Below are positions 6,169-15,131 of a stretch of 64,000 bases of DNA, one piece after another. The notes below the pieces were generated by a model. That model searched no databases and was not told where the DNA came from. It saw only the letters and a list, made by a program, of their open reading frames with translations. The stretch is from Flexistipes sp. (GTDB lineage Bacteria; Chrysiogenota; Deferribacteres; Deferribacterales; Flexistipitaceae). The position numbers and the translations under genes are program-made. Within the stretch, counting starts at the first letter, position 1, and each line of letters starts with the position of its first letter. The DNA lies in assembly GCF_036172515.1 (NCBI RefSeq), contig NZ_JAXKVW010000002.1:1-64000 (forward strand), in the 5' to 3' direction.

Positions 6169-6196
6169 AATATACATATATTAAAAAATTCATCAA
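6169..6196 (-). promoter_or_regulatory. Apparent ancestral promoter of tRNA-Sec, now displaced by a MITE
   Basis: Minus strand TTGATG (6196-6191), 16-bp spacer, TATATT (6174-6169), then CATATTGCATTACGGG, whose last seven bases equal the target duplication at the tRNA 5' end. Without the MITE the promoter would start transcription a few bases before tRNA-Sec. Confidence 0.55.
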
Positions 6197-6280
6197 GACA
6201 AACGAGAATTTGTTTTGGCACCCTCCATTTTTTTGAATAAGCTTAAACGAATAAATTATTAGCATATAAACATAGAAATC

Positions 6281-6330
6281 TTGGCGTCCTCCCATTTTTT
6301 AGAGCTATGACAATATCTGCATATCTGCTT
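6281..6330. repeat. Dispersed repeat family E, copy 2
   Basis: TTGGCGTCCTCCCATTTTTT, then AGAGCTATGACAATATCTGC. Similar to 5050-5097. A partial copy is at 6213-6232. Confidence 0.5.
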
Positions 6331-6342
6331 ACCCCATCTTAG

Positions 6343-6449
6343 CCTTCCCCTAAGATAGGGGAAGGAACTGATTTCTCCCATTAATTTATAGGGAGACCGA
6401 GAGGGGGTATTTTTTTACTAAATCAAATATATTTGCGTTTCTGCTTATG
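6343..6449. repeat. Palindromic repeat family B, copy 2
   Basis: Same arrangement as 1221-1325 (CTTCCCCTAAGATAGGGGAAG hairpin, GAGAGGGGGTATTT, ATCAAATATATTTGCGT). Confidence 0.6.
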
Positions 6450-6510
6450 CAGACCCAGACCTCTCCGCTGCGGTCGAGGTGACATTTCTTTGTGTTTTTT
6501 CATTTTTTGA

Positions 6511-6616
6511 GACATTTGAAGAATGTATTCTTATAAATTTTACCACTCTTTGCGCCCTTCCTAACTGCGCACTTAACGCATTAAGTGCGGTTAAGCGGAA
6601 TGCTTACTCAAAGGCC
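6511..6616. mobile_element. MITE family A, degenerate copy 2 with exchanged centre
   Basis: The left part (AATGTATTCTTATAAATTTT, then ACCAC) and the right end (TTACTCAAAGGCC) belong to family A. The centre is replaced by an unrelated hairpin CGCACTTAA-CGCA-TTAAGTGCG. Confidence 0.55.
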
Positions 6617-6698
6617 TCGGATGTATAATTTTGAAAGGTTGCCAAAATTTGTTTAATTGACAAATCGCCAGATTCTGTCTAAATAATCAAAACGCGAG

Positions 6699-6845
6699 AT
6701 TTTTGGATAATGTATTTTTATAAATTTTACCACCCCTTAATCCCCTCCTAACTCTTTGATAGGAGGAGAGAAACTGAACTCACTTAATACTAAAGAGTTT
6801 GGATGGCTAAGGGGGTAAAGCTTATAACGGTTCAATTGTTCAAAG
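6699..6845. mobile_element. MITE family A, degenerate copy 3
   Basis: Retains the left half (GGATAATGTATTTTTATAAA, CCACCCCTTAATCCCCTCCT). The right half is diverged and the right terminal repeat is barely recognisable. It lies directly before rpe and may carry its leader or promoter. Confidence 0.5.
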
Positions 6846-6873
6846 TTTTCAAACAAAAACCGGAGGTTTGTTT

Positions 6874-7512
6874 ATGCTGGTTGCTCCTTCTCTTTTAAGT
6901 GCCGATTTTGCCAATCTTCAGAAAGAGGTTGAAGCAGTTGATAATGCAGGCGCTGACTGGATTCATTTTGATGTGATGGACGGTCATTTTGTTCCTAATA
7001 TTACTATCGGCCCTATGGTTGTCAAATCGCTGAGAAAGTATTCAGATAAAATTTTTGATGTGCATCTTATGATAGAAAACCCGGAAAAGTTTGTGAAGGA
7101 ATTTGCAAATGCCGGTGCAGATTTTATCACAGTGCATCAGGAGGCAACGGTTCATATCCACAGACTCATTACATTGATTAAAAGCCTTGGCTGTAAAGCC
7201 GGTGTATCAATCAACCCGGGTACTCCTGTTAGTGTGCTGGAAGAAATTTTGCCGTATATTGATATGGTTCTGATAATGAGTGTTAACCCCGGTTTCGGCG
7301 GTCAGAAATTTATCGAAACCTCGGTAGATAAAATAAAGAAGCTTCGGGGTTTAGCGGATAAAGCTAATCCTGAACTGCTTATCCAGGTGGACGGCGGGTT
7401 AAGTGGCAAGAACATAAATATGCTGGAAGAAGCCGGTTGTAATGTTGCAGTTGCAGGAAGTTATATATTTGGATCAGATGACTATAAAAAGGCCATAGAC
7501 TCGCTTAAGTAA
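6874..7512 (+). CDS. rpe: Ribulose-phosphate 3-epimerase
   Basis: 212 residues. ATG 6874 is preferred over the TTG at 6868 because CGGAGG lies 7 nt before it. Interconverts ribulose-5-phosphate and xylulose-5-phosphate in the pentose phosphate pathway. A complete TIM barrel: [12 protein letters not shown] at the start; the metal ligands in [12 protein letters not shown] (His31, Asp33) and DVHLMI; the Asp in QVDGGL; and the phosphate-binding SVNPGFGGQ and AGSYIFG loops. Usual length for the family. It stands alone, directly behind a degenerate MITE, and faces a converging minus-strand pair. Confidence 0.96.
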   Translation: MLVAPSLLSADFANLQKEVEAVDNAGADWIHFDVMDGHFVPNITIGPMVVKSLRKYSDKIFDVHLMIENPEKFVKEFANAGADFITVHQEATVHIHRLITLIKSLGCKAGVSINPGTPVSVLEEILPYIDMVLIMSVNPGFGGQKFIETSVDKIKKLRGLADKANPELLIQVDGGLSGKNINMLEEAGCNVAVAGSYIFGSDDYKKAIDSLK

Positions 7513-7513
7513 A

Positions 7514-7711
7514 TTATTTCAGGTTGTTCAACTCTATAACGATTTCTGATATTTCTTCGTCGGAGAATCCTTTTTCTTTTGCAGCTTCCTCTATAGTACC
7601 CCATATCGGCTCACCGCACAAAATGCACCTTATCCCCTTATTTTTTAGATACTGGACGGCTTCATCCTTTATCTCCACCAAATCTTCAATTGTCGTTTCT
7701 TTAGTTATCAT
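7514..7711 (-). CDS. DUF1858-like small protein
   Basis: 65 residues. The layout TTIEDLVEIKDEAVQYLKNK followed by GIRCILCGEP, then two helices (TIEEAAKEKGFSDEEISEIV), fits the DUF1858 fold: helices around a hairpin, with a CxxCGE motif between two repeats. Such domains are often linked to hybrid-cluster or Fe-S redox proteins, but the molecular function is not known. It follows the SDR gene by 10 bp on the same strand and is probably co-transcribed. Confidence 0.75.
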   Translation of the reverse strand: MITKETTIEDLVEIKDEAVQYLKNKGIRCILCGEPIWGTIEEAAKEKGFSDEEISEIVIELNNLK

Positions 7712-7721
7712 TTTTTACCCT

Positions 7722-8534
7722 TTACAGAAAACTTTTTAACTGATCCAGGTTTATTTTCCACAGCTCATCCTGAACTTTTTCATCAAAAGCAATCTGTGCC
7801 GGTGCTATGGCTTTTTTATCCATAAAATATGCACCGGAAACCTGTTCAGACTCTTCCGATTCCACTGCATAGAGGATATTGTTTGCACCTTTTTTAACAT
7901 CGGCTCCGAAAGCACCCCATCCTTCTTTAAGTATTTTTGTATTTATTACGCCGGGATGCAGGCAGTTGACTGTAATTCCGTCGGGGCGGGTAATAGCCGC
8001 AAGTTTTTTGGTAAACAGAATGTTGCATAATTTGGACATTGAATAAGCTTCGTAACCGGCGTGCTCTCCACCTTTTTTGACTTCTTCAAGATCAATGTCA
8101 GAAGCGTGAGCCATCGAAGCGACATTTACAATTTTCTTCTTTTGGCTGTGCTTTATATTTTCAAGAAGTTTTAATGTGAGCAGAACGGGTGCCAGGTGGT
8201 TGACCTGGTATGTTATTTCATATCCATCTGCGGATTTTTTATATTCACTTGAGTATATGCCCGCATTATTTATTAAAATATCCAGCTTTTTGAACTGCTT
8301 TTTAACCTCTTCGGCAAATTTGTTCACATCACTTAGATTTGCATAGTCTGCAACAAAACCGTAAAATTCACTGTTTTTATTAATATTTTCCAGCTCTATA
8401 ACTGTATCCTGAACCTTTCCGGTGTTTCTTCCGTGAATTATCAGTGTATAATCTTTTTCAGCCAGTTCTTTAGCCGTTTGTTTGCCGATGCCGTCTGTTG
8501 CCCCGGTTAAAAGTATAACAGGTTTTCTTTCCAT
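7722..8534 (-). CDS. Short-chain dehydrogenase/reductase
   Basis: 270 residues, a classical SDR with Rossmann fold. The N-terminal TGATDGIGKQTA (10-21) is the nucleotide-binding glycine motif and NNAGIYSSEYK the structural NAG motif. Ser in NVASMAH and the YSMSK pair supply the Ser-Tyr-Lys catalytic triad. An Arg (HGRN) near residue 36 after the second strand suggests NADPH. The closest described type is the retinol dehydrogenase/WWOX-like group, but the substrate is not predictable. Shine-Dalgarno GGAGG precedes ATG 8534. Confidence 0.9.
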   Translation of the reverse strand: MERKPVILLTGATDGIGKQTAKELAEKDYTLIIHGRNTGKVQDTVIELENINKNSEFYGFVADYANLSDVNKFAEEVKKQFKKLDILINNAGIYSSEYKKSADGYEITYQVNHLAPVLLTLKLLENIKHSQKKKIVNVASMAHASDIDLEEVKKGGEHAGYEAYSMSKLCNILFTKKLAAITRPDGITVNCLHPGVINTKILKEGWGAFGADVKKGANNILYAVESEESEQVSGAYFMDKKAIAPAQIAFDEKVQDELWKINLDQLKSFL

Positions 8535-8617
8535 TATCGCCCTCCTGCCGGAATTCTTTTACAACTAAATTAATACAATTTTTCACATGCTTAAAGGGTT
8601 TTATTGCTTAATTCTAT

Positions 8618-8743
8618 ACTTTTGAATAAGTACCCCACCCAACCTCCCCTAAATTAGGGGAGGAGTTTTATCTCCTCTCCTATCAAAGAGTTAAGAGGGA
8701 ATTAAGGGGTGGTAAAATTTATAAGAAAAAATTATTCAAAAGT
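8618..8743. mobile_element. MITE family A, copy 4 (inverted)
   Basis: 126 bp in the opposite orientation to the others, with terminal repeats ACTTTTGAATAA / TTATTCAAAAGT and the same two internal palindromes. It ends 5 bp from the stop of the transporter at 8749, so its hairpins may serve as a bidirectional terminator. Confidence 0.75.
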
Positions 8744-8748
8744 CCCAT

Positions 8749-10089
8749 TCAGGCAATCAGTCTGTTTATTGATTTATTCATAATCGGATAAAGGAAGGTA
8801 TTGGAAAAAAGTCTGCCTATAACGAAAGAGATGGCGGCGACAATGGCACCGGGGATTGCTGAAAAACTGATAAAGCAAAAAAGAGAAGTTATAATAACCA
8901 TAACCTCGATCAGTGTCGCCACAGAAATGGGGGTGGTTATTTTATCCTTGACTAGTACAGATCTTTCAAAAGATATAAACACTGTCAGAGCAGGCAAAAG
9001 AGACATTATCATTGCGGGAATTATTGCGAAATCTGCCAAATCGGGTGTGAGTGCGGAAACTTTTATAAACCAGAGGTCAGCAAGTGGGGTTGCGGTTAGC
9101 AGAAAAACTGCCGATGTTGAGCCAAAGGCAATCATAAATGCAAAATTGCGTACTTTTTTGTAATATGCTTTAGCATTCTCATTCAGAAAGGTTATGGCTA
9201 CTTCCTGATATGAGAGCCCCATACTTCTGAAAATAAATGTAAGGGAATGAACCACAGGCATTACCGCAAGTGAGTCAATAGGGCGGACGCTCTTTGCCAG
9301 AAAAAGTGTTACTATTGGCTGGGCGGAAAGTGCTATGAAAGGTGTAAGTGCAAGGGGTACATAAAATTTTGTAATTTTATTGTATGTGAGGTCGTTGTCT
9401 ATGGTGTTATCGTTCAGTCTAACTTCGGATATAGAGCTTTGTGCAAGAAAATAGGCTGCCAAAGCTTCAGCTATTACACCTGTACTTAGAGCAATTGTCC
9501 CGACATAAGCTCCCTTAAGGTTTGTGATATTAAAGAGAGTGATTGCGGTAATGCCCATGAAAACGAGCCTGAAAACCGTTGTATAAGCTACAACCCTTGT
9601 TAATCCCGACCGTATCAGGATGCCCTGATAAAACCTTCTGAATCCGATGGCAGCAGGCCAGGGAATCAGAAAAACGGTGGCAAGATGGGTAATTTCAGCT
9701 ATTTTATCAGGGATTTGAAGAATTTTATAAGCCACAAAATCAAAAACAGGAGGAATGATAAGGATGACAATGAAAAGTGTGACAAATAAATTGATATAGA
9801 TAGTAAAATTTTTGAGTTTGCTGTATGTGAATTCATTTTTAACCAATGTTGTGGAAGCGCTCATCAGCATAATTATCGGTGCCTCAACAACGAGACCGAA
9901 AGAGTAAGCAATCCCGTATGCAGCAAGGTTGAGCTTTACTTCGCCCATTCTTGCTATAACTGCAGCCAGAAAAGGACCTTCGATGGACATCATTATCCAG
10001 GTCAGTGCCAGCGGGTACCAGAAGACAAAAATTCTGCTGTATTTAAGTTCAGTTTGAGATTGTGACATAAGACGGCTTATATATGTCAA
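8749..10089 (-). CDS. Polytopic membrane transporter, MATE/ANKH-like
   Basis: 446 residues with about 12 hydrophobic segments spread evenly, as in the MOP (MATE/MVF) superfamily. The N-terminal stretch WYPLALTWIMMSIEGPFLAA, followed by Leu-Ala-Ala-Tyr-Gly-Ile-Ala-Tyr-Ser, resembles bacterial relatives of the progressive ankylosis (ANKH) transporter more than drug-exporting NorM. The substrate is unknown. Start uncertain: TTG 10089 gives the full frame; ATG 10068 (MSQSQTE) is equally plausible, and neither has a good Shine-Dalgarno. Confidence 0.7.
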   Translation of the reverse strand: MTYISRLMSQSQTELKYSRIFVFWYPLALTWIMMSIEGPFLAAVIARMGEVKLNLAAYGIAYSFGLVVEAPIIMLMSASTTLVKNEFTYSKLKNFTIYINLFVTLFIVILIIPPVFDFVAYKILQIPDKIAEITHLATVFLIPWPAAIGFRRFYQGILIRSGLTRVVAYTTVFRLVFMGITAITLFNITNLKGAYVGTIALSTGVIAEALAAYFLAQSSISEVRLNDNTIDNDLTYNKITKFYVPLALTPFIALSAQPIVTLFLAKSVRPIDSLAVMPVVHSLTFIFRSMGLSYQEVAITFLNENAKAYYKKVRNFAFMIAFGSTSAVFLLTATPLADLWFIKVSALTPDLADFAIIPAMIMSLLPALTVFISFERSVLVKDKITTPISVATLIEVMVIITSLFCFISFSAIPGAIVAAISFVIGRLFSNTFLYPIMNKSINRLIA

Positions 10090-10118
10090 ATTAACTTAAA
10101 AATAAAGGGAAAAAATAC

Positions 10119-10160
10119 CGCGATGAGTGATGCGTAAAGCGTGATGGGTGATGGGGATGT
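10119..10160. repeat. Degenerate heptamer array (reverse orientation)
   Basis: About five tandem 7-bp units. On the minus strand they fit the consensus TNACSCA seen at 39104-39166. Lies just past the 3' end of the mltF-like gene. Confidence 0.65.
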
Positions 10161-10174
10161 TTTTGAAGGTGAAG

Positions 10175-11539
10175 TTATTCGTGGGCTTTTTGTTTGATAA
10201 TATCGTAATAACTCATAATACGTCTGACATATCTTACCGGCTCTGTTCCCCGTGCATATCCATACGTTGTATTTTTGTAATATTTTCTCTCTCTTAAAAG
10301 CGGCAGAGCTTTTTTCAGGGATGACCATTTCTCAGGGCCCCACCCTTTTTTCCTGCATATATCCTGGGCATCTCTTACGTGACCGTAACCAACATTGTAG
10401 CTGGCAAGTGCAAACAGCATTTTTGTTTCCGGGTCCTTAATTTCATCAAAGCGATGATATATTTTTGCCAGATATCCTACTCCGGCTTTCACACTTTGTG
10501 CCGGTTTCATCCTGTTGTTAATTCCCATCTCTCGGGCAGTTCTTTGTGTAACCTGCATCAAGCCCCGCACACCTGTATAACTTCTGGCATAGGGATTGAA
10601 GTGGGATTCCTGATAAACCATTGCTGCAATCAGACGCCAGTCGAATCCGTGTTTTTCCGCAGCTTTTTTGATAATATCTTTGTATTTGGGAAGCCTTGTT
10701 TTCAATCTTCTGTGAAATGTTTTGATATCCACGTAATCAAATATAGAAACATTCCTGTAATAACGCTCATAAATCTGACTGAATGTCCCGTTTTTTTCTA
10801 TTTTATGAAAAAATTCATTGATTTTTTCCCGCAGTTTGTCGCTGTTGTTTCTCACCGCCCAGCCTAACTGCTGGGACTCAGATATGGGAAAAGCTATCCT
10901 GATATCGGGATAATAGCGTTGATTAAGTCTTGCAATGTTTGAATCAGCTACAGTTACTTCTATTTCTTTTTCAGCTACCATACGGATAAGTTCCTCTGTA
11001 GGCATATTTTCATGAAATACGATATCAATATTAAGACCATTGCTTTTTAATTCTTCAAGGCGCTGTTCGTACGATGTCTGAGGTCGTATGTGAATCTTTT
11101 TGCCTTTTAAATCTTTGATTTTGTCAATGGAGTCATTGTTTTTATGAATAATGACCTGCTGCTGTACTTCCAGATATCCTTCTGAAAAATCGGCCAGCTT
11201 TTTTCTTGGCTTTGTTATGGTGACTCCCGCTGCAATCATGTCTCCTTCACCAGAATTGAGTGCCTGGAACATTTCGTCCCACCCGGGTGTTATAACGTCT
11301 AATTTTACCCCGAGAAACTCTGCGAACTTTTTTACAAGGTCGTATTCAAAACCCATATATTCATCCCGGTAACTGTAATAAACATTAGCATTGTTGGTCA
11401 TGATAACGGTTATTTTGCCTTTTTCTTTTATATCTTCCAGGGTTCCCTTGCTTGCAGGCTCAGCAATAATATGGAAAAAAATATAGAACACAGACAGTAT
11501 CGCGATTATAAGCAGCTCTTTATGTTTTCTAATGCTCAT
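10175..11539 (-). CDS. mltF: Membrane-bound lytic transglycosylase F
   Basis: About 454 residues from ATG 11539, chosen because GGAG lies 8 nt before it; the in-frame ATG at 11551 would contain that site. Order: N-terminal membrane or signal segment (LLIIAILSVFYIFFHIIAE), then a periplasmic solute-binding domain type 3 (about 35-265), then an SLT lysozyme-like domain (about 285-440). The catalytic Glu is in AAMVYQESHFNPYA, followed by GVRGLMQVT and LASYNVGYGHV. This two-domain order is specific to MltF, which cleaves peptidoglycan to 1,6-anhydro-muropeptides. Transcribed away from the ubiB-like gene. Confidence 0.94.
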   Translation of the reverse strand: MSIRKHKELLIIAILSVFYIFFHIIAEPASKGTLEDIKEKGKITVIMTNNANVYYSYRDEYMGFEYDLVKKFAEFLGVKLDVITPGWDEMFQALNSGEGDMIAAGVTITKPRKKLADFSEGYLEVQQQVIIHKNNDSIDKIKDLKGKKIHIRPQTSYEQRLEELKSNGLNIDIVFHENMPTEELIRMVAEKEIEVTVADSNIARLNQRYYPDIRIAFPISESQQLGWAVRNNSDKLREKINEFFHKIEKNGTFSQIYERYYRNVSIFDYVDIKTFHRRLKTRLPKYKDIIKKAAEKHGFDWRLIAAMVYQESHFNPYARSYTGVRGLMQVTQRTAREMGINNRMKPAQSVKAGVGYLAKIYHRFDEIKDPETKMLFALASYNVGYGHVRDAQDICRKKGWGPEKWSSLKKALPLLRERKYYKNTTYGYARGTEPVRYVRRIMSYYDIIKQKAHE

Positions 11540-11671
11540 TATTATCTCCATTCGTTTGGTAAAGCCCTGTACAAAAAAAGTGAGGTATCACAACCTCTGC
11601 CTACCTAATAAGATTAGCCTCTGAAAGGAAAAAATGCAAATTTTATCTTTTTTGCCACTCTTATATTTGTT

Positions 11672-11733
11672 GGTGAGAGAGTGAGGGGGGAGAGAGTGAA
11701 GTGGTGAAGTAGTGAAGTAGGGAGATAGATAGG
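11672..11733. repeat. Degenerate octamer array
   Basis: Seven to eight tandem units of about 8 bp, best seen as AGTGAAGT, GGTGAAGT, AGTGAAGT, AGGGAGAT. Located in the 284-bp divergent intergenic region between mltF and the ubiB-like gene, which shows no other clear element. Confidence 0.65.
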
Positions 11734-11823
11734 ATGCCTGTTAAAAGTTCTGTTGTTCAAAAGAGAAAAACATGATAACTTTTCAATATAGCCATCAGTA
11801 AAATAATAAAAGAGATTAGACAT

Positions 11824-13503
11824 ATGTGGACAATAAAAAAGACCTTCAGAAATCTTGGTAGAGTGAGGGAGATATTTTCCCAGGTGGTTTATTACGGTTT
11901 CGGACGTTTTCTGGATGAAACCAACCTGTCATCTTTAATAGGTTACGGGAAAAAAATAGTTACTCTGGGCAAAGCTAAAGATATTGAAAAACTGCCGGAA
12001 GAGGTACGTTTCAGAAAACTGCTGGAAAGCCTGGGGCCCACTTTTGTAAAAGTGGGGCAATTTCTCAGTACAAGAGGGGATATTTTCCCTGAGAAGTTTA
12101 CCAAAGAACTGGAAAAGCTGCAGGATGAAGTACTGCCGTTCAAGTACAGTGAAGCTGTCAGGCAAGTTGAATCAAACTTAGGTAAAAAACTTTCGTCTAT
12201 GTTTAAGGAATTTTCCAGAGAACCCGTCGCCTCTGCTTCAATAGCACAGGTGCACAAAGGTGTTCTCCACGACGGCACCGAAGTGGCTGTAAAGGTAAAA
12301 AGACCCGGAATAGAAACGAAGATAGAGCACGACCTGGCTATTCTTATATTTTTGGCAGGTGTGGCAGAAAAATACAATCAAGAGGCAAAAAACATACAGC
12401 TTCTCGAAGTTACACAGGAATTTGCCGATCAGCTGAATAAAGAACTGAATTTTGTACTTGAAGCCAATTATATGGAGAAATTCAGAGACTATTTTTCAAA
12501 AAATGACAATATCCTTATTCCACAGGTTATGTGGGAATATACGGATATGGATGTACTTACCATGGAATTTGTCAAAGGTATACCTATTGACAATATTAAG
12601 GAGCTTGAAGAGAAAGATATTGATATGGTCAAACTGTCGGAAACAGGCGTTGATTTTTACCTGAAACAGGTTTTTGAATTCGGGTTCTTTCATGCCGATC
12701 CGCACCCGGGGAATTTTCTGGTAACGGACAAAGGTGAGACTGCAATTCTTGATTTCGGTATAATAGGAAAAGTTGACAGGAAGCTTCTTGAGCACCTGAG
12801 TGCTGTTTTCCTTGGTCTTATCAATTTCGATATTGAATCCATTATAGAGGAGATGGTTTCATTCGGGCTTATCGACAGAGACGCCGACTTGAGAAAAATC
12901 CAAAGGGATATGATGGACGTTATACTTCCTGTTTACGGTCAGAATATTGGCAATGTAGACGTTGTGCTGCTGTTAAATGATATAATAGATATCGGCAGAA
13001 AACATTATTTTAAATTTCCTATCGATTATCTTTTAATTTTTAAAACGTTTTCATTTCTCGAATCCACAGGACGAAAACTTAATCCGGACTTTAATTTTCT
13101 GAATTTTGCCGAACCGTATGCGAAAAAGATTCTGCTGAAAAAATACAGCCCCTCATATCTGTTCAATGACTTCAGGGAAATCTCCTCAAATTACAGCGAT
13201 GTTTTGAGAAGGGCGCCCAAGGACTATAAAATTCTTGTGGACAAACTTAAAGAAGACGACCTGAGTATTAATTTTATACACAGAAATCTGGATGTTATGT
13301 CCAGGGAAATGGACAGGTCGGCAAACAGACTTTCCTTCAGTATTATTATTGCCGCGATTGTTTTGTCATCTTCCCTTTTTATCCTGGCGGATGTTGGTCC
13401 CAAAATACTGGATATTCCGTTTCTCGGGCTCTTCGGTTTTGTTATCGCTTCCTTTCTCGGATTGGGACTGGCCATCGGAATTTTCAAGTCGGGGAAACTG
13501 TAA
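11824..13503 (+). CDS. UbiB/ABC1/ADCK-family atypical kinase
   Basis: 559 residues. The family signatures are in order: KVGQ (76-79) in the N-terminal extension, VASASIAQVHKG (Ala-rich loop replacing the Gly-rich loop), the ATP-binding Lys in VAVKVKRPG, the catalytic HADPHPGNFLV, and the metal-binding LDFGIIG. Two hydrophobic helices end the protein (about 500-555). UbiB-type proteins support quinone and other prenyl-lipid metabolism at the membrane; since mqnC is nearby, menaquinone is the likely quinone. First gene of a run in which UbiB/RNase J and UppP/FtsK all overlap. Confidence 0.92.
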   Translation: MWTIKKTFRNLGRVREIFSQVVYYGFGRFLDETNLSSLIGYGKKIVTLGKAKDIEKLPEEVRFRKLLESLGPTFVKVGQFLSTRGDIFPEKFTKELEKLQDEVLPFKYSEAVRQVESNLGKKLSSMFKEFSREPVASASIAQVHKGVLHDGTEVAVKVKRPGIETKIEHDLAILIFLAGVAEKYNQEAKNIQLLEVTQEFADQLNKELNFVLEANYMEKFRDYFSKNDNILIPQVMWEYTDMDVLTMEFVKGIPIDNIKELEEKDIDMVKLSETGVDFYLKQVFEFGFFHADPHPGNFLVTDKGETAILDFGIIGKVDRKLLEHLSAVFLGLINFDIESIIEEMVSFGLIDRDADLRKIQRDMMDVILPVYGQNIGNVDVVLLLNDIIDIGRKHYFKFPIDYLLIFKTFSFLESTGRKLNPDFNFLNFAEPYAKKILLKKYSPSYLFNDFREISSNYSDVLRRAPKDYKILVDKLKEDDLSINFIHRNLDVMSREMDRSANRLSFSIIIAAIVLSSSLFILADVGPKILDIPFLGLFGFVIASFLGLGLAIGIFKSGKL

Positions 13504-15131
13504 TGTCTTTTGATGTAACTTTTTTGGGCGGAGCCGGGGTTATCGGCATGAATATGTATTTGTACGAGTCCTCAGATACAGCACTCATAGTGGACTGTGG
13601 TGTTATGTTCGCCGATTATTCCTGTCCGGGGGTGGATTATATCATTCCGGATTTCAGATATCTTTACAAAAAAAGAGAAAAACTGAAAGCCCTCCTGCTT
13701 TCCCACGGACACGAGGATCATATAGGCGGTGTACCTTACCTGCTTAAAGACTTTAATATACCTGTTTACAGCGGGGAATTGACACTTAAGTTTTTAAAGG
13801 CAAAGCTCGGTGAGCATAAAATTAAAGGTGATTTAAATGCAATTACGCCGGGGGATTCTTTCAAAGTCGGTGATTTTACTGTCAGCTTTAACCCTGTCAA
13901 TCATTCCATTCCGGAAACGTACAGTGTACTTCTCAGTTCAAATGATTTTTCCTTTCTGCACTGCTCAGATTTTAAAATAGATGATACTCCGGTAAGCGGT
14001 GAGCCTTTTAACAGAAAGCTTTATAAAAAAATCGGCAGTAAAGGTATAGATGCTGTTTTAATAGATTCCACAAATGTATTTGAAAAAGGGAAAACTGTGT
14101 CAGAAAGCAGTTTAAAGAATAACCTGCTTGAGATTTTCCGCGGAATAAAAGCAAGGATATTTTTTACTACATTCTCATCCAATATCGACAGAATAAAACA
14201 GGTACTGGAAGTTTGCAGGCAGCTCGACAGAAAAGTTGTCTTTGAGGGGCGATCGATTTTAAAAAATACACTTCTCGGGAATGAAGCCGGGTATCTGCCT
14301 TTTCCTGAAGATACAGTGGTTAAGCTGTCTGAGGCAAAGGATCTTCCTGATGACAGAATCTGCTACATTGTATCCGGCTGCCAGGGGGAAGCTGGAAGCA
14401 GTCTTTTTAAAATTGTTTCCAGGGAGCGGAAAAAATTGCAGATTCAGGAAGGTGATACGGTTGTTATTTCTTCCAGAGTGATACCGGGCAATGAGAAAAA
14501 TCTGAACGCTCTTATGAACCAGGTTGCTTTTTACGGAGGATATGTTGTGGATATGGATGAAGGAGGGATCCATGCGTCAGGACATGCAGGAAGAGAAGAT
14601 ATAAAGGAATTTATCTCACTTGTAAGACCGAAAAAGGTTATCCCTGTACACGGAGAATTCCGTCATCAAAAGGCGGTGTGCAAAATGGTAATGGAAGATA
14701 ATCTTGCAGAAGAATGTATATTTGCAATTACAGGAGAAAAGCTGGTTTTCAGTGATGACAAAAAAAATGTTTTTACCGAAGAGGTTGAGATTGAAAAGCG
14801 GTATGTGGATACGAGGGGAGATTTTCTTTTCAGTGAAGAGCAGCTGAAAGAAAGACGGCAAATGGCAAGGGACGGTGTTGTGATAATTAACGCTTATTCT
14901 GTTGATGAAAAGGTTCATATAGATACTACCGGTTTTGTTCTCAGTAATAATTCCTTTTTCAGGCTAAGAAAGTTTTTGAGCGAGAATCTAATATTATTGA
15001 ATGATGTTATAAAAGATGATAAAAACAAACTTGCCGAAATGGCAATGAAACTTACCAAGACATTTTTCAAAAAGAATATGGACAGAAGGCCGGTTATTAA
15101 GGTTTTTATCCGGGGGGAAAAATGGAACTGA
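13503..15131 (+). CDS. rnj: Ribonuclease J
   Basis: 542 residues, metallo-beta-lactamase/beta-CASP RNase. LSHGHEDHIGG (68-75) carries the zinc ligands, the later CSDFKID holds a metal-binding Asp, and the beta-CASP domain ends with PVHGEFRHQ. RNase J is a 5'-3' exonuclease and endonuclease for mRNA decay and rRNA maturation. Most RNase J proteins are about 555 residues, so this is full length. The ATG overlaps the upstream TAA by one base (TAATG), and the 3' end overlaps uppP by 10 bp. Confidence 0.92.
   Translation: MSFDVTFLGGAGVIGMNMYLYESSDTALIVDCGVMFADYSCPGVDYIIPDFRYLYKKREKLKALLLSHGHEDHIGGVPYLLKDFNIPVYSGELTLKFLKAKLGEHKIKGDLNAITPGDSFKVGDFTVSFNPVNHSIPETYSVLLSSNDFSFLHCSDFKIDDTPVSGEPFNRKLYKKIGSKGIDAVLIDSTNVFEKGKTVSESSLKNNLLEIFRGIKARIFFTTFSSNIDRIKQVLEVCRQLDRKVVFEGRSILKNTLLGNEAGYLPFPEDTVVKLSEAKDLPDDRICYIVSGCQGEAGSSLFKIVSRERKKLQIQEGDTVVISSRVIPGNEKNLNALMNQVAFYGGYVVDMDEGGIHASGHAGREDIKEFISLVRPKKVIPVHGEFRHQKAVCKMVMEDNLAEECIFAITGEKLVFSDDKKNVFTEEVEIEKRYVDTRGDFLFSEEQLKERRQMARDGVVIINAYSVDEKVHIDTTGFVLSNNSFFRLRKFLSENLILLNDVIKDDKNKLAEMAMKLTKTFFKKNMDRRPVIKVFIRGEKWN

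Noticed and set aside
6113-6295. Minus-strand protein across the MITE near tRNA-Sec
   Set aside because: It lies across repeat DNA, has no ribosome site and no protein-like composition.
10379-10867. 162-codon plus-strand frame opposite mltF
   Set aside because: Antisense shadow of a well-defined gene; Cys/His/Phe-rich composition typical of reverse frames.
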